Positions 21,636-31,610 of a stretch of 64,000 bases of DNA are shown in pieces. A program made the position numbers and the translations under genes. The notes below the pieces were generated by a model. That model did no database searches. It had not been told where the DNA came from and saw nothing but the letters and a program-made list of their open reading frames with translations. Every line of letters starts with the position of its first letter. Positions within the stretch are counted from its first letter, which is position 1. This DNA comes from Paracamarosporium sp. OC-R06-R3 (lineage: Eukaryota > Ascomycota > Dothideomycetes > Pleosporales > Didymosphaeriaceae). The stretch lies in the NCBI GenBank assembly GCA_019828545.1, contig JACVRA010000154.1, positions 248,001 through 312,000 of the forward strand. Direction: 5' to 3'.

Positions 21636-22976
21636 ATGAGCTTCTCAAAACTACCAGCAGAGCTCCAAGTCGAAATCTTCGGCTACCTTTCGAACACTGA
21701 CCTTAAAGCAGCACGCAGTGTCAACACCTCGTGCCGTGACAACGCCTCGATATGGCTGTTTCGAAGCATAATTGCTTGCGCACGGTATCAGGCCATGGGC
21801 GCGTTTCAGAAAATCTCTTTACACCCAATTTACCAAAAGTACGTCAAAGAGATCGTGTTCGACTGCACAGAGTACGACCAGTGGCTTGCGCTAGACGAAA
21901 GAGCCTATCAGTCTGCAGCCGAGCGGAACGACGGCCTAAGGGAGCTTGTGAGCTGGGTCCGCCATGCCAGGTTCAAGCAATATCAGTTGCTCTACAGGGA
22001 ACAAGAAGATATCAAAGGAGAGGTCCTTCTTCAAACTATTGCCCGAGCCCTCGAGTGGATGCCTCATGTGGGTACTATTGTGTACTGTTCGCGGACGCGC
22101 CAGATTCCGGTCGAATTGAAAGATATGAGAGACATTCTTCCTCCGGGACTATCGTCATCACGGTATCCAGGTCGCCTCCGCATCTCGTCCCAAGGTCATA
22201 ATCAAACGCCAGAGAACGGTTTTCACCACCTCATTGGTGCAATCTGCCTGGCACAATACCCCAAAATCCGCGAGTTCCGCGTCCAGTCTCACTATGATGC
22301 TCTATCTCGCACCCTTTCCAGATCTTCGTTTGGATTGGATAATTTTCTATTCGCAGAGCCCGACTACTTTGAATATGGAAAGTATTTCTTCCAAAACCTA
22401 CACAAGATAGATTTAGCTATCGATGTTTCACGCGTTCCACAGTTGCGCGAATGCTTGGACAACATGCGTGCTCTTTTATCAGCAGCCCAGGACCTTCGTC
22501 ATCTGCGCCTACACCTGATACCTCGTCTTAATCCTGGAACTGCTGTCGCCTTGGTTGGGACGGCGAGTGGTCTATCGCCTTTCGCCTGCCTAGGCCTGAC
22601 AACGGAATGGCCGGAACTTCAATCTATCGACTTTGACGGAATTTGGGCAACCGAAGGCGAATTGAGGGATCTGGTTAATCGACGGAAGCATACGTTGGCT
22701 TCAATGAAGTTTGCAGAATGCGTTATGACATCGGGGAATTGGTCCAACCTGACAGACGACGTGATCTACGGTACAAAAGTCGGCACGTTCATTTTGGATC
22801 ATGTCAATGAGGCATATGTGAGAGGAGTAATGTTCGAAACTTTGCCGCCACAAGAGGCTAGGCAATGGCGATATGAAGGACAGGTCAAAGAGAACGAGAA
22901 TGGAGAGCGGTACTTCGAAGAGCAATCGGGCAAGTCTGTCTACGCGTGGCGTGACGTACCCTCAGTCGTAGACTAA
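21636..22976 (+). CDS. F-box protein
   Basis: A single-exon gene of 446 residues starting with an F-box (residues 4-45: LPAELQVEIFGYLSNTDL, AARSVNTSCRD). The F-box binds Skp1 in an SCF ubiquitin ligase. The rest (about 60-430) is the variable substrate-side region of fungal F-box proteins, with short leucine-rich stretches (LRECLDNMRALLSAAQDL, LRHLRLHLIPRL) but no clear canonical LRR array. The C-terminus is a charged REEQSGK-like tail containing KENENGERYFEE. The substrate is unknown. Confidence 0.8.
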   Translation: MSFSKLPAELQVEIFGYLSNTDLKAARSVNTSCRDNASIWLFRSIIACARYQAMGAFQKISLHPIYQKYVKEIVFDCTEYDQWLALDERAYQSAAERNDGLRELVSWVRHARFKQYQLLYREQEDIKGEVLLQTIARALEWMPHVGTIVYCSRTRQIPVELKDMRDILPPGLSSSRYPGRLRISSQGHNQTPENGFHHLIGAICLAQYPKIREFRVQSHYDALSRTLSRSSFGLDNFLFAEPDYFEYGKYFFQNLHKIDLAIDVSRVPQLRECLDNMRALLSAAQDLRHLRLHLIPRLNPGTAVALVGTASGLSPFACLGLTTEWPELQSIDFDGIWATEGELRDLVNRRKHTLASMKFAECVMTSGNWSNLTDDVIYGTKVGTFILDHVNEAYVRGVMFETLPPQEARQWRYEGQVKENENGERYFEEQSGKSVYAWRDVPSVVD

Positions 22977-24489
22977 AGCTGCAGGGGTTTGCTTGGACCG
23001 CGCAGTATCGTACCCAGGTATGCACAACCCACCTGGAGGCCTTGGATGCTGTCTTATGTATTCCGAGTTACGGGTCACAATACCGCTTCTGCGCTTTGGT
23101 TGGGGCTACTCTTTGAATTGTTCTAACAGATTGGACTGGTAGAGAGATTGCTTTACGAGGCGAACACCCGGACTGCTGGGTCTCCGCGCATTTGCGCGGT
23201 TGACGCAGTTCAGCTTCGTTGTAAGATATAAATATTACGCGAACTCATTCGGTTAGGTTAGGGTCTAAAAATACATCTGTCAGCCTTCGACACGATCTTA
23301 CATAGCCAGATCTACGGTGCGTCAGTTAGACTAATCGACTACAAATTACTATGTTTACACTGTACGCTCGTGTAAAGCCTGCCCGTGCCAACTAGACACG
23401 TGCATGTGAGTATTTCTTACCATACTTGCGTCTTCATTGACGAACGTCACTACGCAGCGCTTCGTCACGATCCTTCAGAGTAATACAACGCCCTTGCTTT
23501 TACTCTTGGCCGTTGATTTCGTCTTTGTCGTCAATGCGTAAACATCCAGCGTGGTGAGGCCAGCCTCGATCCGGGGTTGGCCCCACGACTGGAGTTTCTT
23601 TCAAAATTACTCATCTTGGCGATAGGATCGACATCCTGTAGGTGCACTGGGTTTTCACCGGTACATCTGGAAGGCACGATGGGCCGACCCCAGTTCGTAT
23701 GACCACCCATGAAAACAAACTTTATCGTCTCGAATCATGTCTCTTAATTACGCCGCGCTTTCTATTTTGGACTCTCTGCAAACAGAGACAATCACTGGGC
23801 TATTCACCCAGAAAGTGGATCACAGAGAGCATCATGGCTCTTTCCATATTTACTCACCAGTCATAGGCCCTTCAATACTTTCCAGTCGCCATGTGAGACA
23901 TCCCATGAGTTCGCCCTGCCCCACTACTCATTGAACAACTATGCTTCAGCTAGCCAGTCACTTGGACGTTTTTCGTCACGTCGGAAACGTACGCTTGTCC
24001 TCGTGGAGGGATGACTCGAAAGCATATGTCGTTCCTGCGGGATACGGAACGACTTTCTGACTCAAATCTATCACTGTACGTTCGTGGAGTATGGAGCGAT
24101 GGAAAAGACGCGCAATAGCACACAATGGCGGAGACCACCGCACGAGAGTCCTCCGGGACCTTGCTGCCTAACGATTGAGGCCGCAAACGAGAGACATCAC
24201 GACTTGTTGCCGCGTTACACAAACATTATCAACGCTACCCCCAACTATTTAATAGTGCGATGTCTTCGTCTTTCCACTTGAAGAGCTAGTTGTTGTCCCC
24301 TGCTTCTACCGAACACCGGCTTGCGTCAGCGAATGCACAGTTCCTTCTCCCTTATCGAGAATCAAAGCGCGCGAAGTGTTACAGTACAATATCGTTGTCT
24401 TCTACTTGCCTCGTAAAGAGTTTTGGGTCGAGACTCAACCTAGGCTTTATCATTCTCCATTCACAGCCTAACCGGATCATCAATCTAAA
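22977..24489. other. intergenic region, no gene seen
   Basis: About 1.5 kb without a domain-bearing ORF. Short frames of 65-106 codons occur on both strands with no consistent signal, and no tRNA-like fold was recognised. Confidence 0.5.
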
Positions 24490-25196
24490 ATGCCTACAAG
24501 CTCTAGACAACAACAGAGCGATTCTAGTTACCGGCACAGGAACAGAGCTGCAAGTTCCAGGAGAGTGCACCCTCCCTCACCTCAGCACGGTCAGGCCAAT
24601 GCATCGGTGAGTCCCACACCACAGCTGTAAGCAAGCGCTGCAAGCCTTTAATATCCTTTGAGTGGCTTGAATTTACTTGCTTCGAAGACGGATGCCAATA
24701 TTTACTTTCATGGTTGTACATCAATGTAACCATTCTGACTATCCCACAGTCCAACGGAGATTCCACAGCTCACTACCGCACACCGTCTCAACCCTCTCAT
24801 GGACAATTCAATGACTACAACCCTGACTTCTCCTATCCAAACACCACACACCAGACCCAGCGCCATATCTATGAGCCTCAACACTGGCAAACAGTCCCTC
24901 GATCTTGGTCATCCGCGAACCCGGACGCAGATCGAACCACCCACCATCCTGCGCTCAATGGAGATTCTCAAACTTCATCCTACAACCGTCATGGCAATTT
25001 GCATGAAAATACCAGCCAAAGTACAAGAAATCAGCTCACGCCATCGGAACTTGAGCGATTCAACGAACAGACTGCACATATGACAAATATGAGTAGGTGG
25101 ATAAGCGCGAGCCAGCGGGAGGGACCATGGGATGGGGTGGGGTACATCAGACCTTCTGAGAAGAACATTGCGAGGCATAACGGCTGGCGAGAGTAG
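24490..25196 (+). CDS. low-complexity hypothetical protein
   Basis: Two exons, 24490-24606 and 24750-25196, joined across a 143-nt intron (GTGAGT donor, CCCACAG acceptor) encode 187 residues. The protein is rich in Ser, Gln, Asn, His and Thr and probably disordered for its first 130 residues. The C-terminal 50 residues are more ordered (LTPSELERFNEQTAHM, MSRWISASQ, GVGYIRPSEKNIARHNGWRE) and look like a conserved short motif. No family is recognised. The splice was chosen because it keeps both frames open and matches composition on the two sides. Confidence 0.6.
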
Positions 25197-25960
25197 GGGT
25201 TAAGCATCTGGAGACCCGTCCTCCACTAGAACCTTGGAGGCTTCCAAAGTTCGAGTGCTTCGGATAGGCCCTGAGCGCATATTGGACATCAGCATGTACA
25301 GCATGCTCATCATAAGTGGTTTGTGAAGTTCAAGGGGATTGAATGCGGTTCATCGTTCTGTGTGACCCTCTATCTTTGTATTACTGCCGGCCAGCTTTAA
25401 GGCGTGAGCTGGATTCTCCTGCGGATGGCATGCTCGCATATCCCAGTTTCTGTTTTTTCTCTACGGGGAATACGAAGGTATATCCAGATAGTAATGTATC
25501 GTTGCTTTCTACGAGAAGTACTTGCCCTGCGTCCCACGGAAGTATAAGTACATGTCTTCGTACTAAGGAAAAAGGCGTAGACCTTGCACAAAAGAACGAA
25601 GCAGTTCAGGCCACTCAGGCTGAATAGTCAATAAAAACTACTCCTTCGTAAGCTATCATTCGCCGCACAGTTGCAAAGCGGTCCGTGATGGTGCATCTCT
25701 AAACCTCGCACCTCTCCATCGCCAATCTCTTTGCATCGACCTTCTACCAGGCTCGAGCATCTTGGCACTGACTTCATCCACATAATCGTCAGACAACATC
25801 CTCACGTGCCTACCACTACTTGTTAAGTCCGAATCCTCTCTTTCATCTCTCGCTGCCTGAGCGCTAATCCAAAAAGGGGTAGCGCTGCCTAATTCGTCTC
25901 TCTTATACCTCTATACTTGTATCCTCATAGCCCCCATTAACAAACCATACATCTTCCAAC
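25197..25960. other. intergenic region with a repeat copy
   Basis: No gene was seen in 760 bp. A 46-bp copy of the 2.6 kb repeat is at 25608-25653; the remainder is the promoter of the GIY-YIG gene. Confidence 0.5.
25608..25653 (+). repeat. second copy of the 2.6 kb repeat end
   Basis: AGGCCACTCAGGCTGAATAG followed by TCAATAAAAAC matches the reverse complement of about 2619-2651. The following CTCCTTCGTAAGC matches 2685-2697. The copy thus combines the spacer side of one arm and the flank of the other, as expected if both come from one longer element terminus. No partner arm is present here. Confidence 0.75.
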
Positions 25961-26953
25961 ATGAACACGTCACTCGCCGAAAACGCACCGCCCATCTCTC
26001 CCCCATCATCCCAAAAGTCGGATCCCTCAAAAAATTTAACGCCAACCCAGCAAGAAGCACAACACATCCTCTCCCACCTCCTCACCAAACTCCAAGACCC
26101 CCACTCAAAACACCACACAAGATACGCCCCCTGGATAAAAAGAAACCCCAACCTCGCCCCATTCTGCCTCGACTGCGTACGCCCCCCCGTCTGGCACGCA
26201 CTAGACCAAGGCCCAACCTACGACACGTAAGGTCCCCATCCATCCACGCCACCCACGCCACCCACTCACCACCCCAGCGTAAAATCCATATCTGGCGACT
26301 TCCCCTGGCAAGCCCGAGGCATCTACTTCGACATAGTCAAGCACAAAGACAAATCGCGCCTGTACATAGGCCAGTCGTCGAACCTCCGCCTCCGCATCTC
26401 CCAGCACTCAAAGTTCCGCTACAGGCGCGACAATCCCTCCCTGCACTACCATGCACTCCACAAATCAGACGACAATGCGTACGGCATTTTGTGCGTCCTG
26501 CCTTCGTCTAATATGGGGTTTCAGACGCTGCCCGGCATGGATAGAGAAGGTTTGCTGCTGAATGTGCTCGAGATGTGGATGTGTCTTGTTTTTCGGTGTT
26601 TGCCGGCGCAGACGCTGGAGGAGTGGTTGCCGGAGGGTGTGGAGCGGAGGGGCGGGCTGGGGGCTTTGAATATTCAGAGTCCGTTGGAGAGTTTTGAGGG
26701 TGGGAGGAGGGAGAGGGTTGATTTGAGGGGGGCGGAGGATGATCTGGTGAGGGAGTGGGCGGAGTTGAAGAGGGTGGAGTGGATGGAGAGGGTGAGGGCG
26801 GAGATGGAGCGTGATGGTGGTGAGAAGGGGAAGGAAGTTGAAGCGCCAAGGGTAGATGTAGCACCTTGGATGTCTGTGGTTGGGGTGGCGATTGGGGGTG
26901 TGATTGGTGGGGTGTTGGTTGGACTTTATATCGGTCGTTCGAGAGGTAGGTAA
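25961..26953 (+). CDS. GIY-YIG nuclease-domain protein with C-terminal membrane anchor
   Basis: Exons 25961-26226 and 26278-26953 with a 51-nt intron encode 313 residues. The N-terminal 88 residues include a Ser/Pro-rich lead and a conserved-looking FCLDCVRPPVWHAL. A GIY-YIG core follows: Gly103-Ile-Tyr, then Tyr118-Ile-Gly, then LRLRISQH, which may supply the catalytic Arg. A charged helix runs to about 280, and the C-terminus is one glycine-rich transmembrane segment (about 286-308, WMSVVGVAIGGVIGGVLVGL) with a short basic tail. This is the layout of a tail-anchored protein. GIY-YIG domains cut DNA in repair and homing enzymes; whether this one is active is unclear because the usual downstream catalytic Glu was not securely placed. 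The coding strand switches from C-rich to G-rich near 26500. Confidence 0.75.
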
Positions 26954-27238
26954 TTTCAGGAAAACTAGTAAGTAAATGCTTTAAAAATATCAGTCAAATA
27001 CACGTGAACTGGGAGCACTAATCAATGATCGATTCTATCTTTACTGATCCTGTTGTGGCACATGGCTAGTAGGTCTTACCTGCCTGGCCGTGCCTGCCTA
27101 TATTGAAACGTTCGAAGATCATGACTATGTGTTTGAATCGACGACCAGTCAGACTCTGCTCGAAGGTCACAGCATCTTTACTGCTCACTCCTACCCCTCA
27201 TACTCGCCTACATCTTCACGCTCGTTGCTGTCCTTTGC

Positions 27239-28177
27239 CTATTCCTGTCGTACTTCCCCGTCGCCCTTCTCATCTTCATTGTCAATCCTGTCCGCATCGA
27301 CTTCCTGATCTGTGCCATCGCCCTTGCCTTCATCAGTGTTTTGGTCGTCACCTTTAAGCTCTTCCCCATCAAGAAGTGCCGAGCTAAACGTGATATTCTC
27401 CTTGGCCAATAGCTCAATTTGTTCGTGGCATGCTATGGTATCCTCTTCGCTGAGAGGACGACCATCCCAAGGAAGTCCGGGAAAATAATTAACTTCGTCC
27501 CTTTCTACTCTCACCTGCCCATAACGGGCACATAGCTTGAATTTTTCACTCAGCAGATCTATCGCTTCATCATCAAGAGGTACCCTTTTGCAACCAACTA
27601 TGACGGTCATTCGGTTGACTTCAAATCCGTATAGATTATCTTGCAATTTCTCCAGCATTCGACGTGTCCGGTCTCGTTTGTAGTATATATTGATATGGAC
27701 GGTCAGATTGCGGACATGGCATGGTGGCGGTACCGCGATGTCGAGGTAGCTGCACATGTGGAAGTCCCTGTTATCGTAAAGGGTTTCTTCGGCTATGGCT
27801 TTAAAATCAGGCGTGCAACGCGCGAGCTGTTCAATGCGGAAAGCCAAGCGCTTTGCGTCAAACGGGTAGATGTCGCGTGGTTGTCCCAACAACCATGATG
27901 TCGTAGAACCCGTGATAAAGTCGAGAATGCGCAGCTTCACCTCCGTGGATAAGCTACTCCAACCGCGGGCAAACGATTCGTCGAGAGGAGGAAGTCCAGA
28001 AGTGATTTCGTTTATTTGCTGCAACTCAGCGGCATTCAGCGGCCAGACGTCCTTGCAGGTTTGATAACGGTGGTCGTTGTAAAAACTGAGACATTTGCAG
28101 GTGTAGCTCAAAGGCACAGAGGAGAAATTGTGCCAGTTTTTACAATATGGCCACGTCCTTACTTTTTTCGGTGGCAT
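27239..28177 (-). CDS. hypothetical protein, F-box-like
   Basis: A single-exon 312-residue gene; the start at 28177 (MPPKKVRTW) was chosen over an upstream open extension that looks like untranslated leader. The N-terminal 45 residues contain spaced Cys and His (WPYCKNWHNF, YTCKCLSF). Residues about 66-80 (SLSTEVKLRILDFITG) resemble the first helix of an F-box or a related fungal ecological-association module. The middle has RNLTVHINIYYKRDRTRRML. The C-terminus is an acidic, Asp/Glu/Gly-rich tail. Function unknown. A SINE-like copy lies about 190 bp upstream of its start. Confidence 0.65.
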   Translation of the reverse strand: MPPKKVRTWPYCKNWHNFSSVPLSYTCKCLSFYNDHRYQTCKDVWPLNAAELQQINEITSGLPPLDESFARGWSSLSTEVKLRILDFITGSTTSWLLGQPRDIYPFDAKRLAFRIEQLARCTPDFKAIAEETLYDNRDFHMCSYLDIAVPPPCHVRNLTVHINIYYKRDRTRRMLEKLQDNLYGFEVNRMTVIVGCKRVPLDDEAIDLLSEKFKLCARYGQVRVERDEVNYFPGLPWDGRPLSEEDTIACHEQIELLAKENITFSSALLDGEELKGDDQNTDEGKGDGTDQEVDADRIDNEDEKGDGEVRQE

Positions 28178-28816
28178 TCTGATGTTGAGCTGTAGTCTGG
28201 TAACGTTGTGGGTGGAAAGAAGAAGACTGGTAGCAGGCAAGAGTTGGAGTTTATATAAAAGCCCAAAAGGCAAGTGAAACTATTGGTTAACAATGAAAGA
28301 TGAAAGGCGGGGAGCAAGTTGCCCAGAGAGCTAAAGTACATTGTGAAAGAACCTTGCATCTATCTATCTTAGCCAGCATGTTGGATTCGAATTTGGATTG
28401 GATGATGAAGTAGTTTCCGACGCACTATGCCCGCGAAGATATATTCTGCATCCAGAGCTCTGTTGCCTCGCAGTATCCATGGCTGCGATTTCTCAGTGCC
28501 ACTTCAACCATCTAAGCGTGACGGTGTTAGCCCTCACGATGTTTTAGTAACCCTAGTTAATAGAACTACTAAATGATACCATAGGAATAGTAATCGCGCA
28601 AATCAGCGAAAGTTAATTTCATGGTTTGTTATCTTAGCCAAGAATGAACACTCGAGTTCTTTCTCGGCTAGAAGACTACTGTTCCTTTGTATTTTTGGCT
28701 TTTTTTTCTTTCTTTCCAGAACGACGGGACTGTTTCAACACGTTTTCATAGAGAAGTTCGACCACAAGATACCAACCAAAGTGGCATACAGAACGCAGCC
28801 AGCATAACCTACTCCC
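28178..28816. other. intergenic region with SINE-like element
   Basis: Lies between the F-box-like gene start and the protease 3' end. It holds copy C of the SINE-like family (28365-28640) and no gene. Confidence 0.55.
28365..28640 (+). mobile_element. SINE-like insertion, copy C
   Basis: A 254-nt insert (28376-28629) lies between exact 11-bp direct repeats TATCTTAGCCA (28365-28375 and 28630-28640). It aligns with copy B from about 17461 to the 3' end, including GATTCGAATT, TGATGAAG, TTGCCTCGCA, ATGGCTGCGATT and ACTTCAAC. It has the same 3' stem position (AAATCAGC / GTTAATTT, where mismatches are C-to-T or G-to-A type) and ends ATGGTTTGT. It is 5'-truncated relative to copy B. No ORF. Confidence 0.82.
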
Positions 28817-29782
28817 TCATCTCCCATTCTCACCTCCGTCCCCCTTCCGCTCTACGCCAACACCCCCAAACGTCGTCCATTCTCCTAAAAACCCTACGAC
28901 AGCCTCCCCCGGCACCCCCCTCCGCATCATCGTCTTATCATCCCAACTCGAATGCAAACCCACCAACAATCCGGTCTTCCTCTCAAAAATCGGCCCCCCA
29001 CTATGCCCCCAATACGTCCAGCAATCATGCATCAGCGCCCCGATCTCGCTGTTATCCTGCGGATCCTGTCCCGCCGCAAGCCCATGGTACATGCCCTTGC
29101 TGATATGCAGGACGTCATAGCCTGTTGCCTGGCCAGGGGTCGAGGCTTCGAGGTCCTCGCTGCCTGGGTGGCCTATGCAGAGCAGCGGTGTAGTGAGGGG
29201 CAGTGATGTTGCGGAGGCAATAGTGGCACAGGGGAACGTAGAAGGATCAATGGTAGAAGGAGAAGAGAGCGGTTCAGCACCCGTGATTTGCAGTAGCGCA
29301 AGGTCCCGCTTGGGGTCCCACGCCACGCACACAGCTTTGACGACTTGCCCCGTGGCAAAGATGAGCCAGTGTGCAGTCGATGCATCAGGTGCGTGCTCTA
29401 TATCGTCGGCAACGCAATGGGAGCACGTAAGCAGTAATCCCGTAGGCGAAATGCACACCGCTGTCCCGGCTTCTTCCTGTGCGAAGACGAGCGTTGCGTC
29501 CAGGGAGCGGAGGAGTCGTTCTTTCGTAGCATTGTCGACGTATTTGAAGGTGCGGTGTAGGCGGTTGATGGACGCACGCAGCTTGGAGCGTTTATTGTTT
29601 AGAAGCGTGGTCGATGCACGGTTTAAGCCTGTGATCTTCGGCGTGAAAGCGCTGGGGAGAGTAAATGAGATGGTTGGTGGGTTTGGGGCTGCTTTGAGGA
29701 GTATTGGTTCGTAGGAGGGTATGGAGGTGGCCGCTGGAGGTGCAGAAGCCTGGCGTGATTGGGATCTTGTTGTACGACGCAT
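28817..29782 (-). CDS. trypsin-like serine protease (S1/Deg-type fold)
   Basis: A single-exon 321-residue gene; the start at 29782 (MRRTTRSQSR) was preferred, though the frame is open to an ATG at 29950. Catalytic triad candidates are His122 in TCSHCVAD, Asp160 in KRDLALLQI and Ser261 in WGHSGGPIF, in the order and spacing of trypsin-like peptidases. There is no signal peptide and no PDZ domain. A basic, Ser/Arg-rich N-terminus of about 90 residues precedes the catalytic domain, so the enzyme is probably intracellular or nuclear. Its substrate is not evident. Confidence 0.78.
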   Translation of the reverse strand: MRRTTRSQSRQASAPPAATSIPSYEPILLKAAPNPPTISFTLPSAFTPKITGLNRASTTLLNNKRSKLRASINRLHRTFKYVDNATKERLLRSLDATLVFAQEEAGTAVCISPTGLLLTCSHCVADDIEHAPDASTAHWLIFATGQVVKAVCVAWDPKRDLALLQITGAEPLSSPSTIDPSTFPCATIASATSLPLTTPLLCIGHPGSEDLEASTPGQATGYDVLHISKGMYHGLAAGQDPQDNSEIGALMHDCWTYWGHSGGPIFERKTGLLVGLHSSWDDKTMMRRGVPGEAVVGFLGEWTTFGGVGVERKGDGGENGR

Positions 29783-30074
29783 TGTGAGTACTGGGATAGT
29801 CGAGGATTGGAGGTGAAGTTTTGGAATGTGTGAGAATACGTGCGTAAAAACGAAGGACTTTGCTGCCTTGACAAGGCGCGATTGAGGCGTTCCACCGCTG
29901 ATTGGCTCTTGAAAACCATCTCGAGCAGTAATAGCTTGGCGATAATACATAGTAAAGTTTACAGGTTGGTATATGCACAGGTAGAAAAGATAAATCGCAC
30001 TGGATGAGCAGTCTTTTCCGTTGGAAAAAGGAACGAACGAGCTGTCTGGGGAGACGGCTTGGTCGATACAGTAC

Positions 30075-31373
30075 CTACGCGTTCATTCCAGGCATCAAAT
30101 CAGGCTTGTCAAGCACCATACCGCGAAGTGCTATCCACTCCCTCAAGCCTTCCCAATCCTCACCCTCTTCGTCACCCCTCCTCCACTCTTCCTTGAAGCC
30201 CCACGCGCAAGCTATACGGTCTAAGGCTGCTCGCTCGTCTTCGCGCAAGTATCGATCTAGCAGTGGCATTCCTGGTCTCCACACCACTCTGGTATGATTG
30301 TCGTTGTACGTTGTCATTGCGACAAAGCCGAGTGTTCCCGTGCACAGCACATATGTCGAAAGCCCGGCAAATGCGTACACCTTGAACATCCACGGGTCGA
30401 TGTATCCGCTGTACACTGATGCTTCTTGAGCAATCATGTACAGTGCTAGGGGTGTGATGGAAGCGAGGAAGCCGGGTGCGCCCAGCTTTGTCAACATTCT
30501 GTGTCGCCGCCATGCGGGTGCGCAATATGAGACCTCTACGATATCGAGAGCGAGAGGCAGGTCCTTCGCGTCGATTGCAGCGCCGAGCGCCTGTTCTGCT
30601 AGGTCGGCTGGTATAGCTTGTTTTGCGGCCTTGGGTGAGGGCTTTGAAAACTTTGGTGGTGATGATCCGAGCTCGGGAACGGGCTTGTTGGCGTATAGGT
30701 GAAGGATCTCGGGTATCGCCCGCGGAGAGCCAACCAGCCGTTGAAGATGAATGTATGCTCCCAGGATATTTGGCGAAATGAAGACTTTGGGGTGCTTGAG
30801 AAGGTCCATGGCAAGACGGGAGATGTACTGCGGTGATGGGAGCTCATTTAGAGAGGACACTCTTGAGGTGGGTTGCGGCACAGGAGGTGCATCGTCTTCT
30901 TCGCGTCCCATGGAGAGAATGGCACCGGCCGAGCTCTGTTTTATTTCCAACTTTCGAGGCGGTGGTTTTCCTGACCGAATCGCGATTGCTTGCCGCGCAA
31001 TGTTCTCCAGCCCCTCGAGCGCTTCTAGTGTGGCCGACTCAGGCTCGACCGTGTTGGACGATTTTATCCATGCGATGTGCCGCTCCACCTCCGCGAGCTT
31101 TGTCGTCAAACCCACCACCCTTTCTGCCCATTGCTGATTGTTCTCTATTCCATATGCCTGCTCCTGTGGTCTCCGGACTGTCGCCGCGCTCCGCACGGAC
31201 ACTCTGGGAAGGGGGGCGTGCTGCTTTGCGGGTTGCCGTCGTAGAGCGGGTGCCTTGATGGTTGACGCGGCCTGGAGGAAGGAGCGACGCGATGACGGCT
31301 GCCTGAGAATGTAATCGCACAGTTGACAAACAGGCCGCGATGGCGCTCGGAGCGGCAGGGATCCGGGTTTCAT
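30075..31373 (-). CDS. mitochondrial membrane protein of unknown function
   Basis: A single-exon 432-residue gene. The N-terminus is Arg/Ser/Ala-rich and lacks acidic residues (SRRSFLQAASTIKAPALRRQ), which fits a mitochondrial presequence. A short helical region at about 80-120 follows, then alpha-helical repeat-like text (ISRLAMDLLKHPKVFISPNI). Two hydrophobic segments near the C-terminus (FLASITPLALYMIAQEASVY; VYAFAGLSTYVLCTGTLGFV) look transmembrane, followed by a soluble tail. I do not recognise the exact family; an inner-membrane factor for mitochondrial gene expression or respiratory-complex assembly is possible. It is divergent from verprolin with about 240 bp between starts. Confidence 0.7.
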   Translation of the reverse strand: MKPGSLPLRAPSRPVCQLCDYILRQPSSRRSFLQAASTIKAPALRRQPAKQHAPLPRVSVRSAATVRRPQEQAYGIENNQQWAERVVGLTTKLAEVERHIAWIKSSNTVEPESATLEALEGLENIARQAIAIRSGKPPPRKLEIKQSSAGAILSMGREEDDAPPVPQPTSRVSSLNELPSPQYISRLAMDLLKHPKVFISPNILGAYIHLQRLVGSPRAIPEILHLYANKPVPELGSSPPKFSKPSPKAAKQAIPADLAEQALGAAIDAKDLPLALDIVEVSYCAPAWRRHRMLTKLGAPGFLASITPLALYMIAQEASVYSGYIDPWMFKVYAFAGLSTYVLCTGTLGFVAMTTYNDNHTRVVWRPGMPLLDRYLREDERAALDRIACAWGFKEEWRRGDEEGEDWEGLREWIALRGMVLDKPDLMPGMNA

Positions 31374-31610
31374 GGTGTGCGGATTGTTCAAAGTGGAGAA
31401 GTTGGGTTGCGGTGAGGTTCGTGGTGACGAAGCCGACAGCCACGCTTGGCACTGACGGAACCTCAGCGAAGCTCTGGTGTCGTGCACACTCACACCTGCA
31501 CAACAGCACGCGCGTCGCTCTCAGGCAGCAGGCCACGTTATAGCCGGCCCTATTTCCAACGGGAGGAACGGACACAGCAGACGCCTGCGAGCGAAACCTC
31601 ACACGACATC

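Noticed and set aside
21257..21700. 147-codon ORF before the F-box gene
   Set aside because: Different phase from the F-box frame, no domain; likely leader sequence.
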